The notes under the pieces were generated by a model. The model saw only the letters and a list, made by a program, of their open reading frames with translations. It did no database searches and had not been told where the DNA came from. From contig CM077162.1 of the NCBI GenBank assembly GCA_039583875.1, forward strand, positions 62,788,822-62,852,821: 64,000 nt of DNA. Direction: 5' to 3'. Below are positions 43,819-54,487 of this stretch, piece after piece (within the stretch, counting starts at the first letter, position 1; every line of letters begins with the position of its first letter). This stretch comes from Platanthera guangdongensis (Eukaryota > Streptophyta > Magnoliopsida > Asparagales > Orchidaceae). A program made the position numbers and the translations under genes.

Positions 43819-45028
43819 TACTCACTCTAAGTAGATTGCCATAGGGTCGGTACAAGTTTGCCACAACCTGTTGCTCATATCGTCAGCCTCATAAGCCACG
43901 ACGTGGGTCAACCTCCCCTTGACCATCCATACAATACATAACTGCGTTATGTTTCAAGGCCGACTCTCACGACCACATAGTTGGACACTTTAAGCTCACA
44001 GCTAAACATATTGTCCCCTAGTCTCCATGAGACAGGCCTCACAAATAACTCTCTCGGAGCTACAGCCAGTGGCAGCACTAACACTACACAGTAGGGGACA
44101 GAACACGATTTCTTTCCAAAACTAGGATATTTTCCCAGAGAACACCTACAATAATCTCATTGCAGCAACCTGCATGCCCCACTACTCCATAAACTACACG
44201 TTTAACCACAGAGTCTTCTACAACACACAAAGAAATACATCACCAATTCTGACCAACCTGTCCAAATGGGCTTCACACATCATTCCTATTCCGTACTTCT
44301 ATTTCAGATTCTATATGCAAGTATCTCACCAGGGATATTTTCAATCAATCGATTGGAGATCCCTTCTCTCTCCACTACTTAGTGGGGGACTTTATGCAAC
44401 TATGCCAAAATCAGGAATTCATATGTCCAAGGAGGAAGATCATTACCCTTGAAGTTCGTTTCGGCGCCATGGATGAGAAACTAGTTTGATGAAAATGTCC
44501 GCAATGAACTTGCCTCTAGGGATTTGAACTCAGCTCGTGGCTCAGAGCTCTAAAGCTCTAACAATGGCGGGATCTCCTTCTTCTTCCTCTTCCTTAGCTA
44601 CCCCCTCTCTACCTCTTAGAAAGAGAATGGACCAACGAAAATGAGGTTAAAACTCTAATTTCCCGAATTTATCTCAACGGGAAAACATCTCTACTTTCAG
44701 ATCTTGCATAAGATCTACGAGTGGCCATGATTCAATTAGGTTTCCTGTTCAGAGTGCTATCACCGCATGGTAATAGGATACCACTGCGCGGTAGCTCAGT
44801 CGGTGACTTCTCTAGCAAGTCAACCGTTTAAACATGCCACTTGAACTCCTATATGTGGCCTCTATTCCATCAACTCGATGCTCAATACCGCCAGAAAGTA
44901 TTCCAACTGCCGAACGGTATCTCACTGAGAGCTATGCAAATTAAATCAGCTATGCTATCACCAACTATATCATAACTCCGAGCGGTAGCATCCATTGAGC
45001 TATTTTTGTAAAACTCCGGTGCATTACA
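43819..45028 (-). repeat. G2 Gypsy 3' LTR, truncated on the left
   Basis: Homologous to the G1 LTR from its ACTCACTC block to the terminal TTACA, but diverged. It starts abruptly next to the G1 LTR end. It also contains GCGGTA/TACCGC inverted motifs (for example near 44760-44800 and 44890-44990). Confidence 0.7.
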
Positions 45029-48000
45029 ATTCTACATGCCTTATAGAAAGTTCGTCCCGAACTTCCAGAATGAAAAAAACCCAAGCAGATTATGAGTAAA
45101 ACTTGAATGGTTCCATTGCGTAATAGCTCGAGAAACTCCTATATCATAGACTGCTCTTATTCCCAAGAAAGCTCTTTATGTCCGCAATTGTCCCAATGGA
45201 CTTTGACCATTCAAATCATTTTATCTGCAGCTGTTTAACTTCAGTTTCCTCGATGCAAATAAGACTGACTTTTGTCTTTAACCCCGCATCAACCGGTACA
45301 TGATCAACGACGATCACCTGAGTAGGCTCTTTCAATGACTTCCTCAGTAGTGATATGTGGAACACATCATGCAAGCCGCTCAACTCTGTCGAAAAAGCGA
45401 GCTGATAGGCAGCTTTACCAACATGCTCTAAGATCTTAAATTACCCAAGGTACCTCAGACTTAGCTTCTTTAGGCATTGAATCCTTGATACACCCTTGAA
45501 TGGTTTGATCTTTAGATAAACCCAGTCACCCACGATGAAATCGACATTTTAGTGCTTGGCATTGTAGTATTTGGCCTACCTATCCTGAGCAATCAATAAT
45601 CTCTACTGGATTGATCATATAGTTGATGTAACATCTTGAACTTCCTTTCGCTTAAACAACTTAGTTTCACCCGTCTCCGCCCAAGCCAAGGGGGTACGAC
45701 ACTTTCTGCCATTAAAGGCCTCGAAGGACGCCATTTGAATACTCGCCTGGTAGCTATTATTGTAAGAGAACTCGATCATAAAGAGATGATCCTCCGACCA
45801 TTTTCTAAAATCCAAGGCGCACAGGCGGAGTATATCCTCCACTATCCTATTGATCCTTTCGGTTTGCACATCAGTTTGAGGATGGAAGGCTGAACTGAAC
45901 TTCAACTTGTTCCCCAATAGGCGGTGGATTAGCCTCCAATCATTTGAAATAAAATGCCCATCACAGTCACTTATGATTCTGTGTGGCACACAGTACAATC
46001 GTACTATGTTATCCACATAGAGCCTTTCTAGCTTTTCAATTGAGTCACCTTTCTAGTTTAGAATAAAGTGCAATAACTTTGTCAAATGGTCTACGATTAC
46101 CCAGACGACATCATTACCATGCTGTGATCTTAACAATCCATGCACGAAATCCATTGATATGTTGTCGAACTTCCATTCCAGAATCGGTAAAGGCTTTAGG
46201 AATCCTCCTGGTTTCTAACATTTGGGCTTCACTAGTGTACAAGTATGACACTTCGCCATATAGTGAGATATGTCTTTCTTTAAACCTGACCGCCAGAATA
46301 ATGTCTTCATGTCTTTATACATCTTTGTGCTCCTAGGGCGGATTGAGTACTTGGTAAAATGAGCCTCATACATCAACTCCTCCCACAAGGTGCCAAACTT
46401 TGGGATGCACAAACGGTCATTTTTCTACAAAAGATGATCTTCATAAGAAAACTCATCATTAGACCCATCCACAGTTTCCTCTACGTAGCACTTCATGCTT
46501 TCATCAAGTTCCAATGCTTATTGAATCCTGTCTACTTGGTCATACTGCACCTCCATCCATGTTAAGCATGCATTTGTCGTTGCATTCCTCTCAATACAAG
46601 AGATTCCCAAAGATTCTAAATCACTGATGAGATACTCATCATGTCTTAAAATCTAGTTTGCATGTGCAGAAGTCCTTCAGCTCAATGAATCCACAACAAC
46701 ATTTCCCTTGCCGGGAATATAGTGAATTATGAAGGTGTAGTCCCCGAGAAACTCCATCCACCTTCGTTGTCACTTGTTCAAGTCCTTTTGATTTATCATA
46801 TACTTTAGACTCTTATGGTACGTAAAGATATTGATCTTCATGCCATATAAATAGTGTTGTCAAATCTTAAGAGCGAATATCATTCCCGCTAACTCCAAGT
46901 CATGGCCTTGATAATTCATCTCATGAACATTTAGTTGGTGAGAGCCATAAGCTATAACCTTCCCAAACTGCTGAAGAATGCATCCTAAGCCGCTCCCTGA
47001 GGCATAACTATAGATCTCATAGCCGTCCGCGCCATATGGAGAGAAAAAAATAGGCGTTATGGTCAGACGACCCTTCAAATCCTCAAAAGCTTGCGCACAC
47101 TCTGGCATCCAAATGAATTTTTGATCATTCCTTGCCAATGTATTGAGAGGTATAACTAACAGTAAAAATTTCTCTATGAAGAGCCTAAAGTAGCCAACAA
47201 GTCCAAGAAAGCTCCTGACTTCCGCCACAGCAGTCAACACAAGCCACTCCCATATCATAACTATCTTCTCTAGATCCACCACAATACCCTCTCCTGTAAC
47301 TACATGACCAAGAAAATGTACTGACGATATCCAAAACTCACACTTAGAGAACTTTGACTTTGAGTCGGTTCCCCCTTAGAGTATGCAAAACCAACCTCAA
47401 ATAATTTGTATGGTCCTCTTCTGACTGAGAGTATACCAAAATATCATCAATAAAAATGATTACAAATTGGTCCAGATACTATTGAAAGGTACTATACATC
47501 AAATTCATGAATACTGATGGTGTGTTTGTTAACCCAAACAGCATCACAGTGAACTCATAATGCCCATAGCATGTGCCAAACACTGTTTTTGGGGATATCA
47601 ATTTCCCTGATCCTTAACTGGTAATAGCCAGATTTCAAATCTAGCTTTGAATATATAGTTGATCCAACCAGTTAATCAAACAAATCATCGATTCTCAGAA
47701 TCAAATACTTGTTCTTCTCTGCTAGCTTGTTCAGTTTATGGTAGTCAATCCATCGATGCAAGATTTCATCCTTCTTCTTCACAAAGAGGACCAGTGCACT
47801 CTAAGGTGACATACTTGGACGTATACAGCCTTGCTCTAGCAACTCCTATAACTGAACCTTTAATTATGCCATCTGCTTTAGCACCACAAGGTACGGTGAG
47901 CCTGACACAGGTTTTGCACCTGAAACCAACTCAAGAGAGAAGTTGATCTCTTGCTGAGGTGGAATCCCAGGGAGATCCTTAGGAAAAACACCCGCAAACT

Positions 48001-48118
48001 CCGACACAATAAAGATGTCACTCAAACTAGACTTCGGCTCGACAACCTCCAATAACATGAAGAATAACTCAATACACTTACAAACCACGTTGAGCATTTG
48101 GAGAGCAGACATCAATAT
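45029..48118 (-). pseudogene. pol: G2 Gypsy pol remnant (RT-RNase H-integrase-chromodomain)
   Basis: Read leftwards from the E5 insertion. RT N-terminal region (EFAGVFPKDLPGIPP) near 48000, RT catalytic FIDDILVYS near 47430-47455, RNase H 46860-47282 ([24 protein letters not shown]), integrase zinc-binding region 46215-46412 (CHTCTLVKPKC), integrase core 45615-46016 (FHPQTDVQTERINRI), then decayed integrase C-terminus (AKYYNAKH, VDFIVGDWVYLKIKPFKG near 45520-45580) and a possible chromodomain before the LTR at 45028. Many stops. The arrangement fits the chromovirus lineage Tekay/Del. Protease and gag were lost to the E5 insertion or lie beyond the window. Confidence 0.88.
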
Positions 48119-48304
48119 TGTTGGGTCCATTGCCCACAATGTCCTATATTTGTAGAAGTCAAACAAGTCAATAATATACAAAAAATTGTATTTGATGTAT
48201 GTTCAATTTCATACATGCATGTTGGTCCATATCACATTGATTGGATAGGTATTCAAAGTGGTTGTGATAGGTGGTCACAAGGTAAAGAAGTGGAGAGATA
48301 ACAT

Positions 48305-49210
48305 TCTGTCTAAGTCCACAGGCATTGAGTAAAGCCAGTTCACTCAACGCAAAATGCCAAAAAAGCCTTGAGTAAGGAGTGGACTGTAAAAGCCAAGCAG
48401 TCTGCAAAGTAATTATACAGCTAAGTCTATAGGCATTGAGTGAAGGCAGTTCACTCAATGCCATATATCAAGATTCATCGAGTATAGCTGAATCTGTCAA
48501 AGCCTCAATATTGTTGTGCTGAAGATTCGACTAAGTCCACAAACGTCATGTGATTACAGTTCTCAACGCCATATACCAAGCAGCGTTGATACAAGCTCAA
48601 GTAGTTAAAGATTATGTCAAAGATATCTGGCTCAGTCTAGATGCTTTGAGTGATTATAGCTCACTTGACGCCAAAGCCGAAGGCGTCATGTGCTGTTAAA
48701 GCCTAAGGAAAGAGAGACACAAAATATCTAAGTCCAGAGGCATTAAAGTTATGACAGCTCACTCAATGTTCTCAACGCCTCAGTCTAGATGCATCGAGTG
48801 ATTATAGCTCACTTGACGCCAAAGCCAAAGGCGTCGTGTGCTGTTAAAGGCTAAGGAAAGAGAGACAAAAAATATCGAAGTTCAGAGGCGTTAAAGTGAT
48901 GATAACTCACTCAATGTTCTCAATGCCTCAGCAAGCTGGCAGACTAGAGGAGCGAGCAAGTACAATAGCATTGTGTGATGAAGTTTCACTCAACACTCTC
49001 AACGCCTAGCAGATATAGGAAGTTGCAACTAAGTCCAGGGGCGTTGAGTGATGTCAACACACTCAACGCCTGGCTATGCAGATGAGTTTGAAAAAGTCTA
49101 GTGCATTGAGTGAAGCCAGTTCACTCAACACACTCAACGCCTGATGGTGCTGAGATTTTGACTAAGTCTAGATACGTTGATTAAAAGTCATTCACTCAAT
49201 GCTTAGAGTG
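48305..49210 (+). repeat. E5 U3 array of GCGTTGAGTG / CACTCAACGC
   Basis: Repeated half-sites in both orientations, often as GCATTGAGTGA...TTCACTCAACGC inverted pairs, more than 20 half-sites over 0.9 kb, with CpG-decayed variants (CACTCAATGC). Unrelated in sequence to the motifs of E3, E4 and E6 but in the same U3 position. Confidence 0.88.
48633..48928 (+). repeat. 148-bp tandem duplication inside the E5 array
   Basis: 48633-48780 and 48781-48928 are direct copies (CAGTCTAGATGC... to CAACGCCT) with several substitutions and a small number of CpG changes. Confidence 0.85.
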
Positions 49211-49414
49211 GATCTGAGAAATTGGCTAAGTCCATAACTGATGACATCAGGCAAAGTCAACAAAAGTCAACTGAGTTCAAATTACTTGAAGGAAAGCTAC
49301 AGAACACCGCAAAAAGCATCAGAGGTCTACTGTACGTCTTCTTCCTTTAAAGAAATTTACATCTGTCAACTGCAGGTGGTCCCTACTTCTTCTTGGTGCC
49401 GTTAATCAGTGGAA

Positions 49415-49422
49415 GATAAAAG
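49415..49422 (+). promoter_or_regulatory. Possible E5 LTR TATA box
   Basis: GATAAAAG about 205 bp after the array. TATATA at 49868-49873 is an alternative. Neither is as convincing as the boxes in E3, E4 and E6. Confidence 0.3.
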
Positions 49423-49872
49423 GAAAAAGTTCACAAGGAGAACCGAAAAGACTTTTAGGGTTTTACTCTTTTCAGAAAGTTGCGGCTGAACTTCATCTTC
49501 CTCGCCATAGCATTAAAGCCCAATCTTGAAGTTGAATTAGCTAAACTAAATGTTCTTCAAAGTTAGCTATAACAATTTCTTCTGTTACAGTAAGGTCATA
49601 TAAGCTTCTGATAAAGAAAGAGAAACAGAGCTTTCAGGTTTCTACAGGGTCAGGTTTGCTGTTTGAAGAACTCAAGATCTATCAAGTTTTCAGTCTTCTT
49701 CAGCAAGTTCATAAACAAATTTCTAAATACTTCCAGCACTAGCAGCAACTTATTGAGGATCAAGTTCTAGGTGCTGGGAAGGAAGTTAGGGCTGAGATAA
49801 CTCAGCTCAAGAATCAGACACATAAATATCTTTATGTCAAATCAACACAAACAAAACCCCTTTCATTTATAT

Positions 49873-50320
49873 AGCATCCTTTTGGATCTGAGTTGTAAGG
49901 CCTTTGTGCCTGAGGTAGGGCAAATTTGCCTGAGTGTAGGATCCAATTTTGGATCTGAGTTGTAGGACATTTGGTTCTGAGGTAAGATCCTTTTAGATCT
50001 AAGCTATAAGGCCTTTCTGCCTGACGTAGGGCAGTTTGCCTGAGCTATAGGAGAGTCATACTCCCTGAGTGTAGGACCTTTGCGTCTGAGTGTAGGAACC
50101 AGATTTGGATCTGAGGTAGGACCTTGGGCCTGTACTGTAGGAGATTCATTCTCTTTGAGGTAGGGCTCTCCTCCATAGCCTGAGCTGTAGGACTTGTGTT
50201 CAAGTCTAGGGTAGGTGATCAATTGATCACTGAGTTATAGTAGCAAGTTTGCTCTGAGGTAGGGCTTTGTGCCTGAGTTGTAAGTCTTGAAGGAGACTGT
50301 AAGATCCTGAGGGATATGAG
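49873..50320 (+). repeat. E5 leader hairpin array
   Basis: About 16 consecutive mini-hairpins. Each begins TAGG or TAAG and ends CTGAG or a close variant. Variable but matching arms include GATCC/GGATC, GGC/GCC, GACTTG/CAAGTC, GTGATCA/TGATCAC, GGAG/CTCC and GCAA/TTGC. The linker is TGAGTTGTAG or TGAGTGTAG. Confidence 0.8.
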
Positions 50321-50391
50321 GTGTAAGATCAAAGGAGCTAAGTTTTTGGAGAAGTGTCTTATCTAACAAGAAGTTAGAAAGGTGGAAGGAG

Positions 50392-50422
50392 AGTGAATAT
50401 ACCCATTATCTAGGGAACCACT
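50392..50422 (+). other. Two-tier leader hairpin, E5
   Basis: AGTG / CACT outer arms with CCC / GGG inner arms around the TACCCA box. Confidence 0.5.
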
Positions 50423-50516
50423 ATAAATTCTATGTGTGTTCTTTGTGGTTTAAATTGAAAGCATATAACTACTATCTAAATACATACTAAGTTAAAGATA
50501 ATAATAAAAGGCCAAA

Positions 50517-50537
50517 AACTTATTCACCCTCTAGGTT
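50517..50537 (+). other. U5 C-tract hairpin, E5 (short form)
   Basis: AACTTA / TAGGTT arms (one G-U pair in RNA) around TTCACCCTC. The C-run is reduced to three. Confidence 0.5.
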
Positions 50538-50568
50538 ATTAACTACCTTAAAATTAAAGATTTTCAAG

Positions 50569-50580
50569 TGGTATCAGAGG
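50569..50580 (+). promoter_or_regulatory. E5 primer binding site
   Basis: TGGTATCAGAGG, complementary to the initiator tRNA-Met 3' end except the last base, two bases after the LTR. Confidence 0.9.
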
Positions 50581-50644
50581 GACATTGCTCAAAAAGGAAT
50601 TAACAGTCTGAGTGATCTCGTATGGTAGCTACAGTTCTGTACTT

Positions 50645-52430
50645 ATGGGTTCTGGAGAGAACCATAAGGAGCTAGGTTCCATGAAACTCCCCGTCTGTAG
50701 AAAGGAGAGTTTTGGAATCTAGAAAGAGAGGGTCAAGCTATTTATGGAAGCCTATGACCCAAGGATCTTTGTGACAGTTAAGGAGGGACCCTTCATCCCT
50801 ATGAAGGTCTCAGTTCTGGATGCTAATGTCCAGACACCTAAAACATATTTAGAGATGACTAAGGATGAAATCATCTTGGTTACATTTGAAAAGAGGGCAC
50901 ATAACATCATTATCTGTGCCATAGATGATTTAACCTTTCATAATTTGGTACACTGCCAGTCCTCCAAGGAGATGTGGGACACTCTAGTAGTCAACATGGA
51001 GGGTACTAAAGAAGTAAGAGATGACAGGAAGTCCATGCTCAACCAAGAGTATGAGGCTTTCAGGCAGTCCCAAAAATAGAACATAGCTACTTGCTATGGA
51101 AGATTTTTAAGGATAATTAATGAACTGAGGACCTATGTGAGGGTCTTCAGTCATTATGAGATTAATGACAAATTCCTAAGGTCTGTCACTAGATACTAAG
51201 ATACTAAGATATGTGCCATCAGAGAGGTGGCCAAGCTTGCCGATACTCCTCTCCAAACACTATTTGGAAAGCTACTCTCTTATGAGATGCAGCTGGCTGC
51301 CAGGAAAGAGGAGGATGCCACCAGCAAATCCCAAGACAAGGAAACGTCCTTGGCCTTCAGAGTAGACAACAACAAGAAGAGTAAGGAGAGGATCCACTCT
51401 CCTCCAAGAAGACCAACTAATTCAGACAGCTCAGGGTCAGGTGCATCAGACTGCAGTATACCTGATGAGGATTTTGCAGCCTTCTCCAGGCATTTTTAGA
51501 AGCTGATTAAGAAGATATAGTGGGAAGAGCACACCTTCCACTTCTTCTCATCATAAAAAGAATCACTCCAATGCTGACATGCATGATTCTAAAACTAGAA
51601 AATAAAATTCCACTAAAGTTATCTACTATTATTGTAGCAAACCAGGGCATGTGATAGCTGACTGTCCAGTGAAGAGAAAGGAGGCTGGTGAGAAGAAACA
51701 ACACCAACACAAGGGCAAGAAGGATAAGTCCTTCATTGCAAAGAAGGAGAAGAGCTGTACTGACTCATCTTCATTAGAGTCTGAAGAGGAAGAAGCCAAC
51801 ATTGGGCTGGTTGCTACTGCTGATGCAGAAACCATAGACTATCCTCCAGCAAGGAGTCCCTCTAACACTGTCAGAAAGTGACTTAGAGGAGGATGATGAG
51901 GATGGAGATGCCTATAGCTGCTATGGGCTAATGGAAATGACTGTTGAGGAATCCATCCAGGATCAGCCTTGTCAATGCAAGATACATTCTCTATCTAGTT
52001 CTACTTTTGAGTTTCGGTATGAGACTAGTCCTTGTACAAAAGCCTCTTTATCCAGTGATGAAGATGATTCTGAATCAGAAGGAAATATCAATCAATTGAT
52101 TGATAGTTATGGTGAACTTCTTGATTCCTTTTAAGAGGTGCAAGAAGTTATCTAAGAAGAAACTGAGGAGATTGCCTTTCTTCAGCTAGCTGCAGCCCAG
52201 CAGACTGAGACAGCAACCATGCTGGATTAGAAGGCTAGGGAAGTTAGCCAACTCAAGAACATTACTCTCATCCAGATTGGCACCATCAAGTATAAGAATA
52301 ATCTCATCAGGGATCATGAAGAGAGGATATAGAGGGAGAAAAAAATAGTGGCTAGCTATTCTAAGCTAAGTAATGTGTTGCTCTTAACAGACTCCTTCTC
52401 CTCTCAAAAAAAGAAGATGGGGTTGGGATT
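50645..52430 (+). pseudogene. gag: E5 gag, broken and interrupted by E6
   Basis: Starts MGSGENHKELGSMKLPVCRKESFGI at 50645. An in-frame TAG replaces the Trp of GIWKERV near 50720, and more stops follow (51077, about 51199, 51500). UBN2-type domain, then the first zinc knuckle YYYCSKPGHVIADC near 51626-51665 with its first Cys changed to Tyr, then acidic and coiled-coil regions. Coding ends at KKMGLGF, where the E6 LTR begins. Close homologue of E4 and E6 gag despite a different LTR motif. Pol of E5 would lie to the right of E6, beyond the window. Confidence 0.9.
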
Positions 52431-52575
52431 TGTTGGGTACATTGGTTCTAATGTACCTGATTTGAAGAAGCCTCACCCTAGTCAATGATATACATCAAAA
52501 TGTATTTGATGTATTTTGAGTTGCCTTGTGCAGGTTAAGTATTTACAGGAAAGATGAAAAAGTTTCTAAGTCCAT

Positions 52576-53471
52576 GTGTAGACACTCAGAGGGAAAGTGT
52601 CGACACTTAAGAAGACTTGTGTCGACACCCAGGCAAGCAGTGTCGACACTTGGAGTACTTGTGTCGACACCAGGGATGCAGAGTCGACACCAGACAGAAA
52701 GTGTCGACACAAGGAGTTGTGTCGACACTCAATGAAGAAAGTCCTGTGAAGCTGTGTCGACACTTAGAAGCAGTGTCGACACTTAGAAGCAGTGTAGACA
52801 CCTAGAGGAACTGTGTCTACATCAGAAAGTGTCGACACTTGGAGGCTGTGTCGACACTCAACAAAAGTTCAGCAGAGTCTAAGTATAAGTGTCGACATAA
52901 TAAAGAATGTGTCGACACTCAGCAGAAGACTCAACACTTGAAGAAAGTGTCGACACAAGAAAGAATGTGTCGACACTCAGCAGAAGACTCAGTACATGAA
53001 GAAAGTGTCGACACTAGGATGCTGTGTCGACACTCAGCAAAGTTCAACAAAAATTCTAAGTACAAGTGTCGACACTAAGAGGATGTGTCGACACTCAGCC
53101 AAAGTCTCAACAGATGAAGAATGTGTCGACACAAGGAGCTGTGTTGACACTCAGCAAGTATCAACACAGAAGGCATGTGTCGACACCAAGAAGATGTGTT
53201 GACACTGAACAAGTTCAACACATGAAGAAGTGTCGACAAAAAGGTGTTGTGTCGACACTTACAAGAATTCAACTAAGTGCTGAAGAATAAGGAGTTGTGT
53301 CGACACTCAATATCAGTGTCGACACATAATGAAGAAGTTGTGTCGCGAAGTGAATTATACAACACAAGGAGTTGTGTCGACACCTTGAAGGCTAGTGTCG
53401 ACACTTAGTCAACTTGTGTCGACACTTAGTCTATAAGTGTCGACACTTAAAGACAGACAGTCTCGACACTT
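52576..53471 (+). repeat. E6 U3 array of GTGTCGACAC
   Basis: By hand count about 26 exact GTGTCGACAC copies and about ten one- or two-base variants in 0.9 kb. Start-to-start spacing in the first part is 18-22 bp (about two helical turns), then 20-60 bp. The 10-bp motif is a perfect palindrome with a central CpG. Confidence 0.95.
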
Positions 53472-53603
53472 TCAGACAGTTACAGATTTTTCAAGAACTG
53501 ACTGGATGACTTGACAGCTGCCATTCCAGCCTGTCTACTGCACCTGTCAGAGTTGTCAGAAATCAGTTATGAACCGGACCAGCCGGTCACCATGAAGAAG
53601 GCC

Positions 53604-53611
53604 TATATATA
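53604..53611 (+). promoter_or_regulatory. E6 LTR TATA box
   Basis: TATATATA inside GCCTATATATAGGC, about 135 bp after the last array unit. Likely core promoter of the genomic RNA. Confidence 0.65.
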
Positions 53612-53975
53612 GGCTTATACTGTCTACAGAAAAAAATTATCAAGTAATTGAAAAAGAGGAAGATCTAGCTATTCTCTGAAGAATCAAGTGAAGATCTAAG
53701 TAGTTGGAGAGAGAGAGAGAGCTCCATCCAATAAGACAGCCGTTGGAACCAGGCTAAGAAGAAGGATTCAGACCTAGTTCTGAATCTTAAGTTGCAGAGA
53801 TCAAAGATCAGCTGCAAAGAAGATCAATCCTATTGTGTTCTACATTCAAGAAGCTTTGAAGAAAAGCCAAGTGAGATTGATCTCAGCAGAGTTCTTCCAA
53901 GAACTCATCAAGAACCTATCAACTTATCTCTCTATTCAGAGTTGTAGGTATATACTCTTTGTATTTTATATTTCT

Positions 53976-54232
53976 TGTAGGATCCTTAGGGATCTGAGTT
54001 TGTAAGCCTGTAATTGTAAAAGCTGAGTGTAGGGCCTGTGTGCCTGAGTGTAGGAGATTTGTATCTCTGAGTATAGGCCTGTTGTGGCTGAGTGTAGGCC
54101 TGCTTTGGCTGAGTGTAGGCTTTGTGAAGAAGCTGAGTGTAGGACTTTGAAGAAGACTGAGTTGTAGGGCCTTGGGCCTGAGCTGTAGGAACCTGTTTTG
54201 GGGTTCTGAGTGTAAGATCTGAGGATCTGAGA
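53976..54232 (+). repeat. E6 leader hairpin array
   Basis: Eleven consecutive hairpins, for example AGGATCC/GGATCT, AGGAGAT/ATCTCT, AGGCC/GGCT, AGGAACC/GGTTCT and AGATC/GATCT. Most have the form AG-(G)-arm-loop-arm'-CT followed by GAGTGTAG or GAGTTGTAG. Confidence 0.8.
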
Positions 54233-54285
54233 TAGTGGAGGAGTTTGGCCGAATCTAGTACACTACTAGATAGGCGAAGGGGGAA

Positions 54286-54316
54286 AGTGGATGTACCCAA
54301 ACCTTGGGGAACCACT
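54286..54316 (+). other. Two-tier leader hairpin, E6
   Basis: AGTGG / CCACT outer arms and CCCAA / TTGGG inner arms. Confidence 0.65.
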
Positions 54317-54439
54317 ATAAACCTGTGTGTTCACTGTGTGTATGTGGTTTGCTGTGATTGCTGATTGATTGCTGTGCAAATGTAGTTATAATTCTGTGAT
54401 ATAATCTGAATTCTGCCTAAAAAGTTAAAAAGATTTTAG

Positions 54440-54466
54440 TCACCTATTCACCCCCCCTCTAGGTGA
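54440..54466 (+). other. U5 C-tract hairpin, E6
   Basis: TCACCTA / TAGGTGA arms around TTCACCCCCCCTC, 19 bp from the LTR end. Confidence 0.7.
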
Positions 54467-54487
54467 TTAGGTACAATATCTTTCAAG

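Larger units (their letters stand above)
48119..50566 (+). repeat. E5 5' LTR (SIRE-like)
   Basis: 2448 bp, TGTTGGGTCC...TTTTCA, followed by the PBS. It is inserted in G2 RT. It contains the CACTCAACGC array in U3 and the longest leader hairpin array of the window. Confidence 0.92.
52431..54485 (+). repeat. E6 5' LTR
   Basis: 2055 bp, TGTTGGGTACATTGG...ATATCTTTCA. Order: U3 palindrome array 52576-53471, TATA 53604-53611, leader hairpin array 53976-54232, two-tier hairpin 54286-54316, C-tract hairpin 54440-54466, PBS. Confidence 0.95.

Noticed and set aside
45636..45893. Host gene in the Gypsy region, and other + strand frames between 43000 and 48300
   Set aside because: All are short shadows opposite the decayed - strand Gypsy pol or lie in LTR sequence. 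No host protein was recognised.
52576..53471. CRISPR-like array of regularly spaced short palindromes
   Set aside because: Repeat units are 10 bp with 8-12 bp variable gaps, in a plant LTR with no cas genes. Position and TSD show it belongs to a retrotransposon.
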